From: Diplosphaera chodatii
Taxonomy: Eukaryota > Chlorophyta > Trebouxiophyceae > Prasiolales > Stichococcaceae
Assembly: GCA_032358165.1 (NCBI GenBank)
Contig: JAALGY010000061.1
Location: 248,001-312,000, forward strand
Direction: 5' to 3'
Length of the DNA stretch: 64,000 bases
Numbering within the stretch: the first letter of the stretch is position 1; each line of letters opens with the position of its first letter. Under the pieces are notes generated by a model, which was not told where the DNA came from, did not search any database, and worked only from the letters and a program-made list of their open reading frames with translations. Below, one piece after another: positions 39,860 to 50,632 of this stretch. The translations under genes were made by a program, and so were the position numbers.

Positions 39860-42800
39860 ATGTCCGGCAGCGCCAGCAGCCCACCGCTAGCCTGCCAGCT
39901 GTGCTCGGACCCCATCAACACGGAGCTGGACGACCACATCAAGGTGCTGACCGCCCGGTTGACGGTTGCTGTTCAAGTTGACTGCTTGTGGCATCCTCGA
40001 CTCCCCGGACGCCCCACATCCTGCACTGCCACGCCCGCAGCCGCGCTGGACCGCACGTTGGTGCTCAGTGGCTTACCAGCGTTGCTTCCGCGCGCAGGCC
40101 ATATGCAGCGACACCAACTGCAAGGGAGGTGGCGCGCACGTCGAGTGAGTGCCTGACTGCCTGCTATGCCCAGCCCTGTGCCACATGATCGCCAAGCGTG
40201 CAGCACACACGCCGCTGCTACGGGTCCCTGACGCATCTGATGGCATGGTGTGCGGTGCAGGTGCGCCATACAGTACTGTATGAGACTTATCAATGTTGGC
40301 GTCAAGGGCCATCAGAAGAAAAAGGCGAGCGTGACTGTGGAATATGTGCCGCCACCGATGCCCATTTGGAACGCTCACCGCTTTTCTCGCAAAGCATAAG
40401 AAGTGGTGCATGCTTTCGGTGCACCACCGTAACACTGATGTCCACAGACACTGATGTCCATGTTTGTAATCTGCAGACACTGATCCAGCGAAGGCCTCAC
40501 CAAGAAGTCCGTGGACACCTCTGCTGGTTCAGCCACACCGGTGGCCATCAATGCGATGGCAGAATATTGGACGTTAGTCTGTCTATGCATCTCGGACAGC
40601 ACGCCCATAGTCCTGTGCTTTGATGTTTCTCTTGGCCAGCTCATGTACTGCACCTCTAGTGCAGCAGCATGCTCGTACGCTTCTCACAGGAGGCCTGCAG
40701 TATGCTGGTGCAGTGCAGTCGGCTGCACACGCAGGGCAATGGCCAATGGCCATGGCACATTGCGCATGCAGCATGACGGTCCAACAGCAGAGCGTCTGAT
40801 TGCTTGCCCTCGCATGCTGCAGGCGGACTGGATCAAGGCGAACGTGCAAGTGCTCAAGAAGGAGAAGAAGCTCGCCGAGCTGACGCCGGCGCCGGCGCCT
40901 AAACCCAAGCCTCGCAAGAAGGGGCCCGCCCACCCGCAGCCCCAGACCCGCGGCCCCGCCAGGTGTTTATAGCCAACCTGCCTCCACCCTTGCCGATACA
41001 TGGTCTGATGCATCACAGGCGCCGGAGATGCCGCTGCGGCTTCACATGCATGCAGCTCAGCCAGCGAGTTTGTGTACCCTGGATTCTGACATGCAGAAAC
41101 CAATGTGTGCATATCCACAATCCCTCTTCATTGCAGTGGCGGGGTGCAGCCCGTGGGGCGCAAGCACGACACCGAAATCAAGCCGCTGGCCGCGCGCGAC
41201 AACCGCCTGGGCACCAGCGGCGGCAACAAGCTCGCCGCGAACGGGGCGAATGGCAACAAGGTCAGCGCACCGCCATGTCGCGTCCTGCTCGCTCCGCTGC
41301 TGCTTTCCCGCCAACAGCATCCGATCACCCACCTGCCATGTCTGCTGTGGCTGTGGCTTGCCAGGGGTGTTTGACCAATGCGTGTCTGTGTTTGCAGGCT
41401 AAGAACCTCACGATGTGCCCGTACATCCAGTCGTCTGTGGGGCAGTGCCCCCTGCACCAGTGCGCCTACGCCCACAGCGAGGAGGAGATTGCCAAAAACG
41501 AACAGTTTGCTAGGTGGGGAGATGCATGCATGCTGCACAACCCTGTGTGTTTATGCCACGCTGCCGTGCGCTGCACGCATTAGCTTGCCCAAACCTGGGC
41601 CAGGTTTATTGAAGTGTCTTGCCCATTCTCACCACACAGAGAGAAGGCGCACTATCAACGAGTCGTCAAGGCTTCGAAGAAGCAGGCAAAGCGCAACGGC
41701 AGCCAGACGCATGATGTGTTTGAGGGTGCGCCCTGTGTTTCCCCTGTCATCTTACACTTTGCCTGACTGCTGCAAGGGCTCCTGCTGGTGTGCATGCTGC
41801 ACTGTACATCGGCTGGGAGCTGTGGCCCCAGTTGATCAGCTACCGAGCATAAGTTTTTTATCATCTGCAGAACTGCCCGAGGGCGCGCAAGAGCTTGCTG
41901 AAAGCCTTCACTCTGCCTCCATGAACAGCTCCATCTGGAACCATCCGCAGGTAGCCATTGACTGCCTGAAGTTGGCAGTTGTTCCTGGACAGTAGTTGCC
42001 CTGCCTGCGGATGAGTGACGACTCTTGCAACAGCTTGACGCTGGTTGGTCTCCTGTGTTGTAGGACAACTGGCACGCCTCCACTTACTCTGCCTCGGCAG
42101 ATGACGCTGGTGGCTGGACTGAAGTCGGCGCCTCTGGAACGGTTGTGCGCGCCACCAACGGTGAGTCAGCTGAGCCTGGTGCTACCCTGAGCACGCTTTT
42201 GTTCTGGTACCTGCAGAGTGAATGCGTACGTGGTGGATGCCCATCATACCGATTGAAAGATGGTGTATTGCATGAAATAATAAATGAGCGTGTTTTTCAA
42301 CGTGACAGTCTTTCGGACAAGGCACGTGTGCCCGTACATAGGGCACTCCACCAGCAACGGGTTGGACCATGGCAGCAACGCATCTGCTGGCTCGCGCGCC
42401 CCGTCTTTCTCCATCGGCCAGCTGGAGCCGCCGGCCCCGCTGCTGGGCCCTGCAGCCACCCACGAAATCATCAGGTGACTGATCGACCTCGTGCCTGTAC
42501 GTCTTGTTTCTGCCCCTCTGCCAGGGCCTGCCGTGCAGAGTCCTGGCACCCGCACACCTGTGCTCGGTCGACCACCATGCAAGGAATGTGGCTGCCAGCA
42601 TCACGCAGCCTGCAGGCTGCGCATGTCCCAGGTCACATGCACATCGCAAATGAATGTCGTGACCCAAGTGCACGCTGGTACTGCAGGTTCAAGCTCAACT
42701 CGTGCACGGCACGTCTGACCCAGCTGGGCGTCACGTGGCCTGTTGCTGAGGCCGCTGCAAAGGCGACCGGCGCCGAAGACAACGCCGCCGCCGAACTGAT

Positions 42801-43983
42801 CTTCTCAGGTATCACCATGAACACTGAGGTCATTATCTGTTCTGCCACTGTTCATCAACAGTTGGACACCCCCATATGCCTCGTTCTCGCTATCAGTCAG
42901 TGTTTCACCAGAAGAAAAAACGGTCTACATATCTTCCTTCGCCTTCTGCGCTTTGCCAGGCACCGACCAGGCGGCATGGGGAGAAAAGGAGGTGGACATT
43001 GCCGGCGAGATAGCGCAGGCTCTAGCGCTGATGGAGCCGCCCGTCAGCGCTTCACGACCGCAGGTTGAGCAAGCAATCGTGGCTGCGCGCGGCAAGATGG
43101 CCGACGTCGTGCAGGTGAGTGCCAAGTAGCAATATGGATCTTGAACTATCTCAGAAGTCTGTGTTGAAGACTATCCTCTGCACTGGGATAGCCCGCCAGG
43201 CGCTGACACACTGTAGATCTGCTCTGACCCATTGGCCGCGGCAGTTGTCCTGAGTTGTGCGCTATTTTTCGACTGCAGGAGCTGCGGCAGCAGATGGTGA
43301 ACGGCACCGCCTCCCAGCCACCGCCCACTGGCCCGGCCACTCCCCCTCACATCGTCGCCCCACCCGCCGCCAACCCCACGAGCCCCCTGCCGACCTGGGA
43401 CCCCCAGCGCCCGCTGTCGGCCGCCAGCTCCAACGCGGCCTCTGCGCTGTCCGCCGCGACCGCCTCCGGCGCCCCCCCTGCAGCGTTCAACGAGGACGAG
43501 TGGCTGCCCAAGTGGGAGGACGACAAGACCGCCGCCGCTGCGGCTCCGGACCCGCAGCCGGCGACGCCCGAGGCTGTGCCGCCGCAGCAGCAGCCGCTGC
43601 CTCCGCAGCAGGCGCCGCAGCTGTGGTCCGCCAGTGAGCCCGTGCCGACGGCGCCCTCGGACGTCGTGCTGGGCCCCGACACGCCGCCCGAGCTGCAGCC
43701 GGCGTTCGTGGCGGCCTCGCCGGCAAGCACTATTGCTGGCAGTGCAAGCGCCTCTACTGGCACGGGAGGCACACCCACCTTTGGCGACTTCACCACAGCC
43801 TCGCAGCAGCCACCGATGCCAACTGTAGCACCAGAGCAGCTGGCGGCCGACATGGCTGTGCTGGATCTGGGCCCCGTCCCGCCGCTGCACTGCAGGCCGC
43901 AGGCCGCTGCTGCGATGGCACCAGCGCACCAGCCCGAGGACTTTGACGACTTGCTGGACCTGCTGATGGCTTCGCCGCAGTAG
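39860..43983 (+). CDS. Cys-rich and CCCH zinc-finger protein with UBA-like segment
   Basis: Exons: 39860-39943, 40041-40144, 40261-40330, 40823-40962, 41137-41260, 41398-41513, 41640-41725, 41871-41950, 42064-42160, 42309-42474, 42687-42808, 42960-43114, 43279-43983; about 682 residues. The N-terminus carries many Cys/His spaced like a zinc-binding module (CQLCSD, then YQRCF, AICSDTNCKGGGAHVECA). A Lys/Pro-rich stretch follows, then one CCCH finger: C-x9-C-x4-C-x3-H in MCPYIQSSVGQCPLHQCAYAH. Residues around TARLTQLGVTWPVAEAAAKAT are UBA/CUE-like. The last ~230 residues are Pro/Ala-rich and end with an acidic EDFDDLLDLLMASPQ. CCCH fingers usually bind RNA; an RNA-regulatory or ubiquitin-linked role is inference. 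The ends of exons 3 and 10 are the least certain. I do not recognise a named orthologue. Confidence 0.7.
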
Positions 43984-44853
43984 GGTGTGACATCAGGGGG
44001 CCTGTGGGGGCAGAAGCGCAGTAGCAGCTCGCGAAGGTTGCAACTGGCTGCTGGACTGCAGGCCAAGGGCTGCAATGGCAGTGCAGGGCAGGGATCACGG
44101 TGTCACCTGTTGTGTGGCCCCAGGCTGTGCAGGGCGAAAGGCTGCCAGCTACCAAGAAAATGGGAGCAGACCGAGACAGAAGGCTGCTCGCCTCAAGCTT
44201 GCTTGTTGTGCCACCATGCCAGACAGAGCGTGCATGTGGTGTTCATCAGGCTTCTTTGTCAATGGTTGGTTATGCTCTGTGATATGTTGTTCTTGCTCAG
44301 CAGCATGCTTGCACGGTTTCATGTTCGGATGTCCCCAGGGTTCCCTCAGCGGAAATGTCTGCGGTATTAGGGTCGTATGCAGGTATCAAGAGCCTGGTAC
44401 GGCGTGTCTGATGATGCAAGGCACTGCGCCTCTGGGAGACTCTGCCTTTGCCAACTTGCTGCTTTCAATGCAATACCGAGCATCGTAAGGCATTTCGTAG
44501 AGGGCATTGTCTGGCTGTCAAAGGGGCGAGCTGCCAGCTAACCAGCGACTAGGACCTGCACCGTCAGCTGACCTAAGCTGGTAGCGCAATCTACTTGGTG
44601 TTACAAACCTTCCCAGACAGCAGTCATGCATGCATCTGAAACAATCGGGCTGTCAAGAGTATACATGTGCAGCCATTGAGCCTTGAACCAGCCACCCATG
44701 GCCCATGTAAACACATGCCCCAATGTACACTATCATGCGCTGGACCTATCATGCGCTGGACCTTCGGCACTGGCACCGCCATTTCCTATTGACAGCGATC
44801 CTGGTCGATGCCTACATCATCCTTTCTGATATCCTGCTCGCACTCTGCAAGCC
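43984..44853. other. convergent 3' region, no gene seen
   Basis: 870 bp between two converging genes. A TGTAA at 44706-44710 is a possible poly(A) signal for the plus-strand gene. No ORF with conservation or splice support. Confidence 0.4.
44731..44762. repeat. perfect 16-bp tandem duplication
   Basis: TATCATGCGCTGGACC occurs twice back to back at 44731-44746 and 44747-44762, in the 3' flank region between converging genes. Confidence 0.95.
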
Positions 44854-47307
44854 TCACCAGCCGTTGTTCTTGTGGTGTCTCAGCATTCGTTCGAAGGCGG
44901 CCTTGGCCTCGGCCTCCGAGTAGGGCTGCACCACACACAGCTCTGGTTGATATGCCCTGCCATTCGAGAGCATGTATCCTGCACCGAACGTGCGAGTATT
45001 TCGCACACTGACAGTCATCCAGTGCACATTGAATGTCTGATTGAGCAGATTGCCCGATGGCACTCACCGCCATGACGTTGTAGGTCCAACGGCCCTCCAG
45101 GTCGACGCGCAGCGGCCCGCTCACGCCGCCCGGCCCTGTAGCGGTGCGCACCACCACCGACTCCACGTGCAGCCTGCACATGGGCACACTGGCTGCTGTG
45201 ACGAGATCTTCGGACGCCGCGCAAGCATCTGTCGCCGCATGGCTTGTAAGGTGGTGCGCTGGAACCAGCCGTCAAAACAGCAGACCCATTAGACTGAATC
45301 ACCTAGCCAATGACAGAGCCAAGCACAGGAGGATATGCAACCGTGCTCGACAACCAGGCATGCACCGCTCCACACCAAGCCCAGGCGCAGCAGGCGGCCA
45401 ACACAGGATGAAGGCAACCCAGCGCACATGTTCTGGACGACGGTGTTCATGATGGACTCGACGCACATGCCCGGGTGCCACGAGTTGGGCGTCCCGCTCT
45501 GCGTCAGCACCTCGATGCACACCGAGCCGCCCGCCGTCACGTGCCCCGTGTACCTGCAGCGGCGGCGGCCTGGAGCTGGTCAGCCTATATGTGTATACGT
45601 ATGCACATATCTGTAGCGTGCACTGAACACGTTCACTATCAAATTTCGATTGGGGCGAGACCTTTAAAGGACCAAAGCAGGCAGAGCTGCCAGGGCACAA
45701 TGTGACCATCAGGCGTTGCTCTGCAGAGTATGCACATGCCACTGGCGCAGCGGAGCTTGTGCGGCTGCAGGGTGACGACTGTTCGCACAGACGCTAAAAC
45801 CCTGAACCGTGGGCGGCGCACCACAGGCAGCGGGGCGTGACCATGCGCAGGAAGAAGGGCGCGTGCGGGTAGTCCCCCGGGAAGCTGATCTCCATCAGCA
45901 GGTGGTCCTGCAGGGGGGAGGACGCTCTCGTCGGAATGGCAGTGGAGACACCCTCCGGGCTGGTTTGGCTTCCATGGATAGCATCATACAGCATGTGCAC
46001 TTGAATTTTCTGCTGTTGAGCATGACGATGTGCGGACTCACGAAGCTGCATTCCTGTGTAGTGCAGCATGCCCGCACCTGACCGTGCATTGCCGACAGCA
46101 CGGACAGGTCCTCGTTCAGGCGCCTGCCGCCTGCATGCGGGCGAAGCAAGGACAAGCTCAGCGATACCACAGAGGATTGCGACAGCATGACAGCATGCCT
46201 GGTCATACTCTGCACTGGCTGAACACCAACGCTTGCCTTCGCAGTCGTCATCGAAGTCCTTCAGTTTGAACTGCGCCCAAACAGCGAGCGCGCCATCAGG
46301 TGGAGAGATGTGACCCCGGAACAGCCATAATTCGCATGTGGTCAAACAACAAACTATTGCAGTGAGCGATGCGTGGGCCAGCACAGCATGCCTGCCACGT
46401 GAAGATGTTGTCGCCGACGGGCGTCAGGTCGTGCATCTGCGTGACCCTGCCGGCGGCGATCTGCTTCGTGAGGTACTTGAACTCTGCCTGCAGCCGCTTT
46501 GCGCCCTGCATGATACTGCATGGTGTTTGCAGTCTGCAGCACGCTGGACAGCAGGAGCTCAACACTTATGCCCCTTCAAAAAGATAGGGTGATCAAGCAG
46601 AAAGGTCAATGATGTGATGGTATGGGCAACACCTGCATGCTGTGCCATGCTGGCAGCTCGTCAGCAGATGCTGCGCCGTTGGCCTCAGGAGCAGGCGCCG
46701 GCTTTGCACGGGACCTGAGCATTGGATAACTACGGTAAGCATGCTGGGTGACCTTCACCCTTGTCATCTCGAACGGTCCTAGAGCCTCGCTGACCCCACT
46801 GTGTTATCTGCTTGCAATATGATCACCATGTACACTGCACCTGAAGAACATGCCGTCGTCGCTGCCTGAGTGCCCCGCCCCCGCCGCTGGCGATTGCGCA
46901 GGCGCCACTGTATATGCACCCTTGTCGGACAACCGCCTGCCCTTTGAGTCTCTGCGACTGCCGCCGCTCCCGTGGTTGACGTGTGAGCGGTTCGATGGAG
47001 CGGCTGATGTCGCTGCTGTGTATGCAGGTGGCCCTGGAGCACGGCTTGCTGCGCCGCCCCCACGGTGCCCGGCTGGCGACTCCGATGGCGAGGCGCTGCC
47101 TGTGAGATCGACCACCTGGCTGGCGTCAGCGGCAGCGGGGTCCGGCCCGCCTGAAGACCGCCTGTGGACTGAGCGAATGCGCTTGCTGGCCTGTGCCGAA
47201 TCGCCGCTGGCGGACAAGTCAGTGACGACCTGCTGCTGCTCGCGGCGCTTCCTGCTGCTTAGCGTCGAGGTCATAAGCAGCGCAGCCAGGTAACTCAGCG
47301 CCGCCAT
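44854..47307 (-). CDS. ubiquitin-conjugating enzyme E2, UBE2Q-like
   Basis: Minus-strand exons: 47307-46841, 46515-46392, 46270-46237, 46130-46078, 45907-45822, 45553-45428, 45173-45068 and 44940-44854; about 360 residues. The N-terminal ~150 residues are Ser/Arg/Gly-rich and disordered, as in UBE2Q proteins. The UBC fold begins at GAKRLQAEFKYLTKQI. It continues through WQFKLKDFDDD, DHLLMEISFPGDYPHAPFFL, RMVTPRCLWYTGHVTAGGS and the active-site VCIEVLTQSG (Cys ~267). The end, AFERMLRHHKNNGW-stop, matches the UBE2Q C-terminus. These E2s take ubiquitin from E1 and pass it to substrates or E3s. One intron appears to use a GC donor (CAG|GCATGC at 46391). At 46237 either a GC donor or a GT donor five bases further works in phase. 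The acceptor of the last exon (44940) is weak. Confidence 0.88.
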
Positions 47308-49042
47308 GCACTGCCGCTGCGCAGGCTGATCGGCTGCAGCGTCGCCACTGCCGCGCTGCTGACAAGTTGAGGTGAAGCTGTGCCCTGTACTGGCAGGCCA
47401 GCTGAAGCAGGATGATCCGCGTGCCCTGCACTGTAAGCAGGCAGCATGTGAACGCCTTGGGCAGCACATGGCACATCGACCATCTGCCTTGGGATGGTCG
47501 CTGTCCCGCACTGCATGGTAAATATTTCTCTGACGTGAGCGTAGCAGCAATCATCACCAGCTTGCAGTCAAAGATGGCAAACATGTTGGCCACCCTGACG
47601 CATGTGTCATGCATGCTGTGCACAGCCAACGATGGCACCGAAGCTGCAACATGAGCCAGGTGATCTGCTCTTGTCCCACGCGCATATCGTTTCAGTGATG
47701 CCACGACCAATGCTCTTATAAGTCGTGCCTCACCGGCCGACGTGACGACAGGAATTCTGAGTGCGTTAACCTTGTCCTCTCTGGACTGAAGCCACTATAT
47801 ATGGTAGCTTGCCTATCCTCGTGCGCTTCAAACGTCGTTCAGCGACCTTGCAAAAGTTGCTGCAAAGCATGATCTCGATCGTGCCATCGTCCCTCCGCTG
47901 TGCAACAGAAACGTGCGCCAGCAGTCGGACTCCAGGGGCCGCCCTTTGGTGGAATCATGCACATCATCTCACAAGTATGCTGCAGCTGGGCAGCTTGATT
48001 GGCATGCACAAACCATGCCAGGGCAGATGTCAGATTCACTGATCATGAGCAACAGGATACCAGAGGTATGCAATGAGGATGGCGGGCATGCTTGCAGTGG
48101 CTAGCAAGCATGCGGCTGCGGGTAGTATGCACTGGCTTAGCTGGTGAATACGACAGAGGTGTTACATGTCTGAGAGCATGCCAAAGCAGGAAGTATACGG
48201 TAGCAGGCAACAGGTGCCTGATGCATGTACTCACTCCGATCCCCTGACTGCGTCAAGTGCTGCACGCCCCACAACAGCCACCTGCGGTTGCCGCTGCTGA
48301 TGTACCATGATTGTGCCTACGCTATCAAACGTCGTCCATACTGCGCAATTGCTGAATGCACCTGGTTCCACCACTGATGCCGATGCTTCCGATTGGCAGA
48401 TGTGCTGACGCTGCCCTCCGACGCTGCCCACAGCACCACCGATGCAAACACCGATATGACAGGCATGCATATCGTGTCACCGGTCTAACGAGGCCTTGCT
48501 TGCCGCTGAAACGGTGAGAGGACCTGCCAAGATGTCCAGGAAGGCCACAAAAGCGAAAGTAAAAGCTGAAACTCAAATTTGCAAGAAGGGGGCGCACACA
48601 AAGCGCTGTCCCGGGGTGAGAGCTGAAAGAGAAGTTCGCAGCACCGCAATAGTAGTGCAGAGCAGGGTCGCAGACTGCAGCTGCCCCTGCTCTTCCATCC
48701 CCAGCTGCCAGCACATGATCCACAGGATCGCGCTGCTGTCTGAAGGTGCGCCCGATACTGCTGCCGCTACACACGGCACCAGCGGACGTGGCCCCAACAG
48801 ACGAGCTGGCAGGTGCGGAGCCTCTGCTGCCATGCCGCATGTTATCTAAGTGCCACCAGAATCCCAATGCCATCAGCGCCATCAGAATCCCAATGCCATC
48901 CACGATATCACCCCAGTTTCAGGGCGCCGCAGTTTTCACGGCTTACTGCCTGTGGAGAGGTTGCCTTGTCACAGGGGCCTTGGTTGGTGAAGTCTGCCGT
49001 GAGTGCCAGGTTGACTGCTGCCACTACAGGGCCGCAACATGT
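47308..49042. other. intergenic between UBE2Q and bZIP genes
   Basis: 1.7 kb lying 5' of the UBE2Q gene and 3' of the bZIP gene, both on the minus strand. A plus-strand ORF from ATG 48532 starts with a Lys-rich peptide (MSRKATKAKVKAETQICKK), but nothing supports it as a gene. Long antisense frames here show no conserved motif. It likely holds the UBE2Q promoter, perhaps with non-coding 5' exons, and the bZIP 3' UTR. Confidence 0.35.
48857..48900. repeat. 18-bp direct repeat, two copies
   Basis: CAGAATCCCAATGCCATC is found at 48857-48874 and again at 48883-48900, with an 8-bp spacer that partly continues the motif. Located in the intergenic region upstream of UBE2Q. Confidence 0.9.
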
Positions 49043-50580
49043 TCACTCTGTGGCCTCCGGCAGGAATTCCAGGTCGGGGAAGGTCCCGCTGCCGCCCTCC
49101 AGGATGTTGTCGAAGATTGCCGCCATCTCATCCAGTGCGCCCGATGACATCGGCGCCAGTGGCTCCTGTGTTACACCATATAGCATTCACTTGTACATTA
49201 AAAGGAATGTGGGTGGCCTGGAGGTTTCACGGGTTGCAATGCCACGAGCAAATGCTGGCAGTTGGTGCGGCTGTGCAATGGACACACTAGCTTGCCATGC
49301 AAGCTGAAGCAGGGACTTGATATGCAGCAGGGTGTCAGGCATGAAGCAGCTAGAATCTGTTTGCTGTCGGCCAGCTAGTAACCACAGAAAACACAGCCCA
49401 CCTGCTTGCCGGACGCAGCCTCGTCCATGATGCTCCTGCCGCTGTTGGCGGCGGCCGCACCGGCCGACAAGCTGGGGCCGCCGCCGCTTTGCGCTGGCTG
49501 CTGCGAGCCCGCCGGCTTGCAGATATTGATCTGCAGGCGACATGCCCAAGTGCGTTCTGCCAAAGTGTGCGTCCTGCCCATGAGAGTACGACACTGCCGA
49601 GTGTCCAGCTGCCCACAATGCGTCCAGGACGTGCTGCCAAGTTCCACTCATAGAAACACACGCAACAGACGACTGCGACAGGACACGTGTGCAAGTGCAA
49701 CACATGTTGCAGATGCATACCTGTAATCCGCCAGGCGCCGAGCACAGCCGCAGCCCGCTGACCTGGCCTGGTTGGCCGAGCACGCCGTGGCCGGGCCCGT
49801 GTGCGGGCGCCGCCGCCGCTGTGTACTTGGCCACCAGGGCATCAATCTCCGCCAGCGACAGCAGCTTGTCCGACTCGGCGGCCAGCGGCTGCGATGACGG
49901 GAAGGAGGACGCCTGCAGGGTGCTGTGCAGCTTCTTCCGGCGCTTCCCGCTGCCGCTGCCGCCGCCGCCGTCCTCGCCGCCGCCGCCGCCGCCCACCGCC
50001 TCGCCAGCAGCGTGCTTGGGGCGCAGGTGCACCACGGCGGCCGCAGCGACCGCCCGCATGGTGACTGCTCCGCCGCCGCCAGCCTGCGGGACAACCGTCA
50101 CCGCTGCCGCCCCAGCCGCCGCCGCCGTGGGAGACGAGGACGAGCCCTCCAGCGCGCTGGTCGACCTCACGGCGATCGCGGCTGCCGAGGTGACGCTGCC
50201 GTCCGTGGCGGAGCGCCCCGCCCGCAGAGACGGGATCCCGCCGCGGGCGGTGCCGGACTGCACCGGCGGCGCCTGGGGCCAGGCCCCCGCCAGCGCCGAG
50301 CCGCTGCGGATTGAGGGCACCCGGCTGGGGCGCCAGGCCTCCGCACCGGTCCACACGCTCGGGCCGCGGAAGGCGGGGGCGGCCGCGGGCGGCGAGGCCG
50401 CTGTGTGTGCGGGGGCCTGCTGGCTCGTGGCAGGCGCCATTGTGGGGCCAGGCAAGACACGTGTTTGCTGCTGCGGCGCCCGCTGCTGGCATGCAGACTG
50501 CTGCTGCTGCTGCTGTTCGGGCTGCTCCACACTCGTGGATTCCACTCGCTGCTGCTGTTGCTGCTCACGATGAGATTGAA

Positions 50581-50632
<52 letters not shown>

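Noticed and set aside
48325..48903. 192-codon minus-strand ORF in the UBE2Q/bZIP spacer
   Set aside because: Cys/Ser/Gly-rich, no domain, includes the 18-bp repeats, and no phase-consistent splice to either neighbour.
49689..50573. Long plus-strand open frame, Ala/Pro-rich
   Set aside because: It is the antisense of the bZIP gene's large exon and has no motif of its own.
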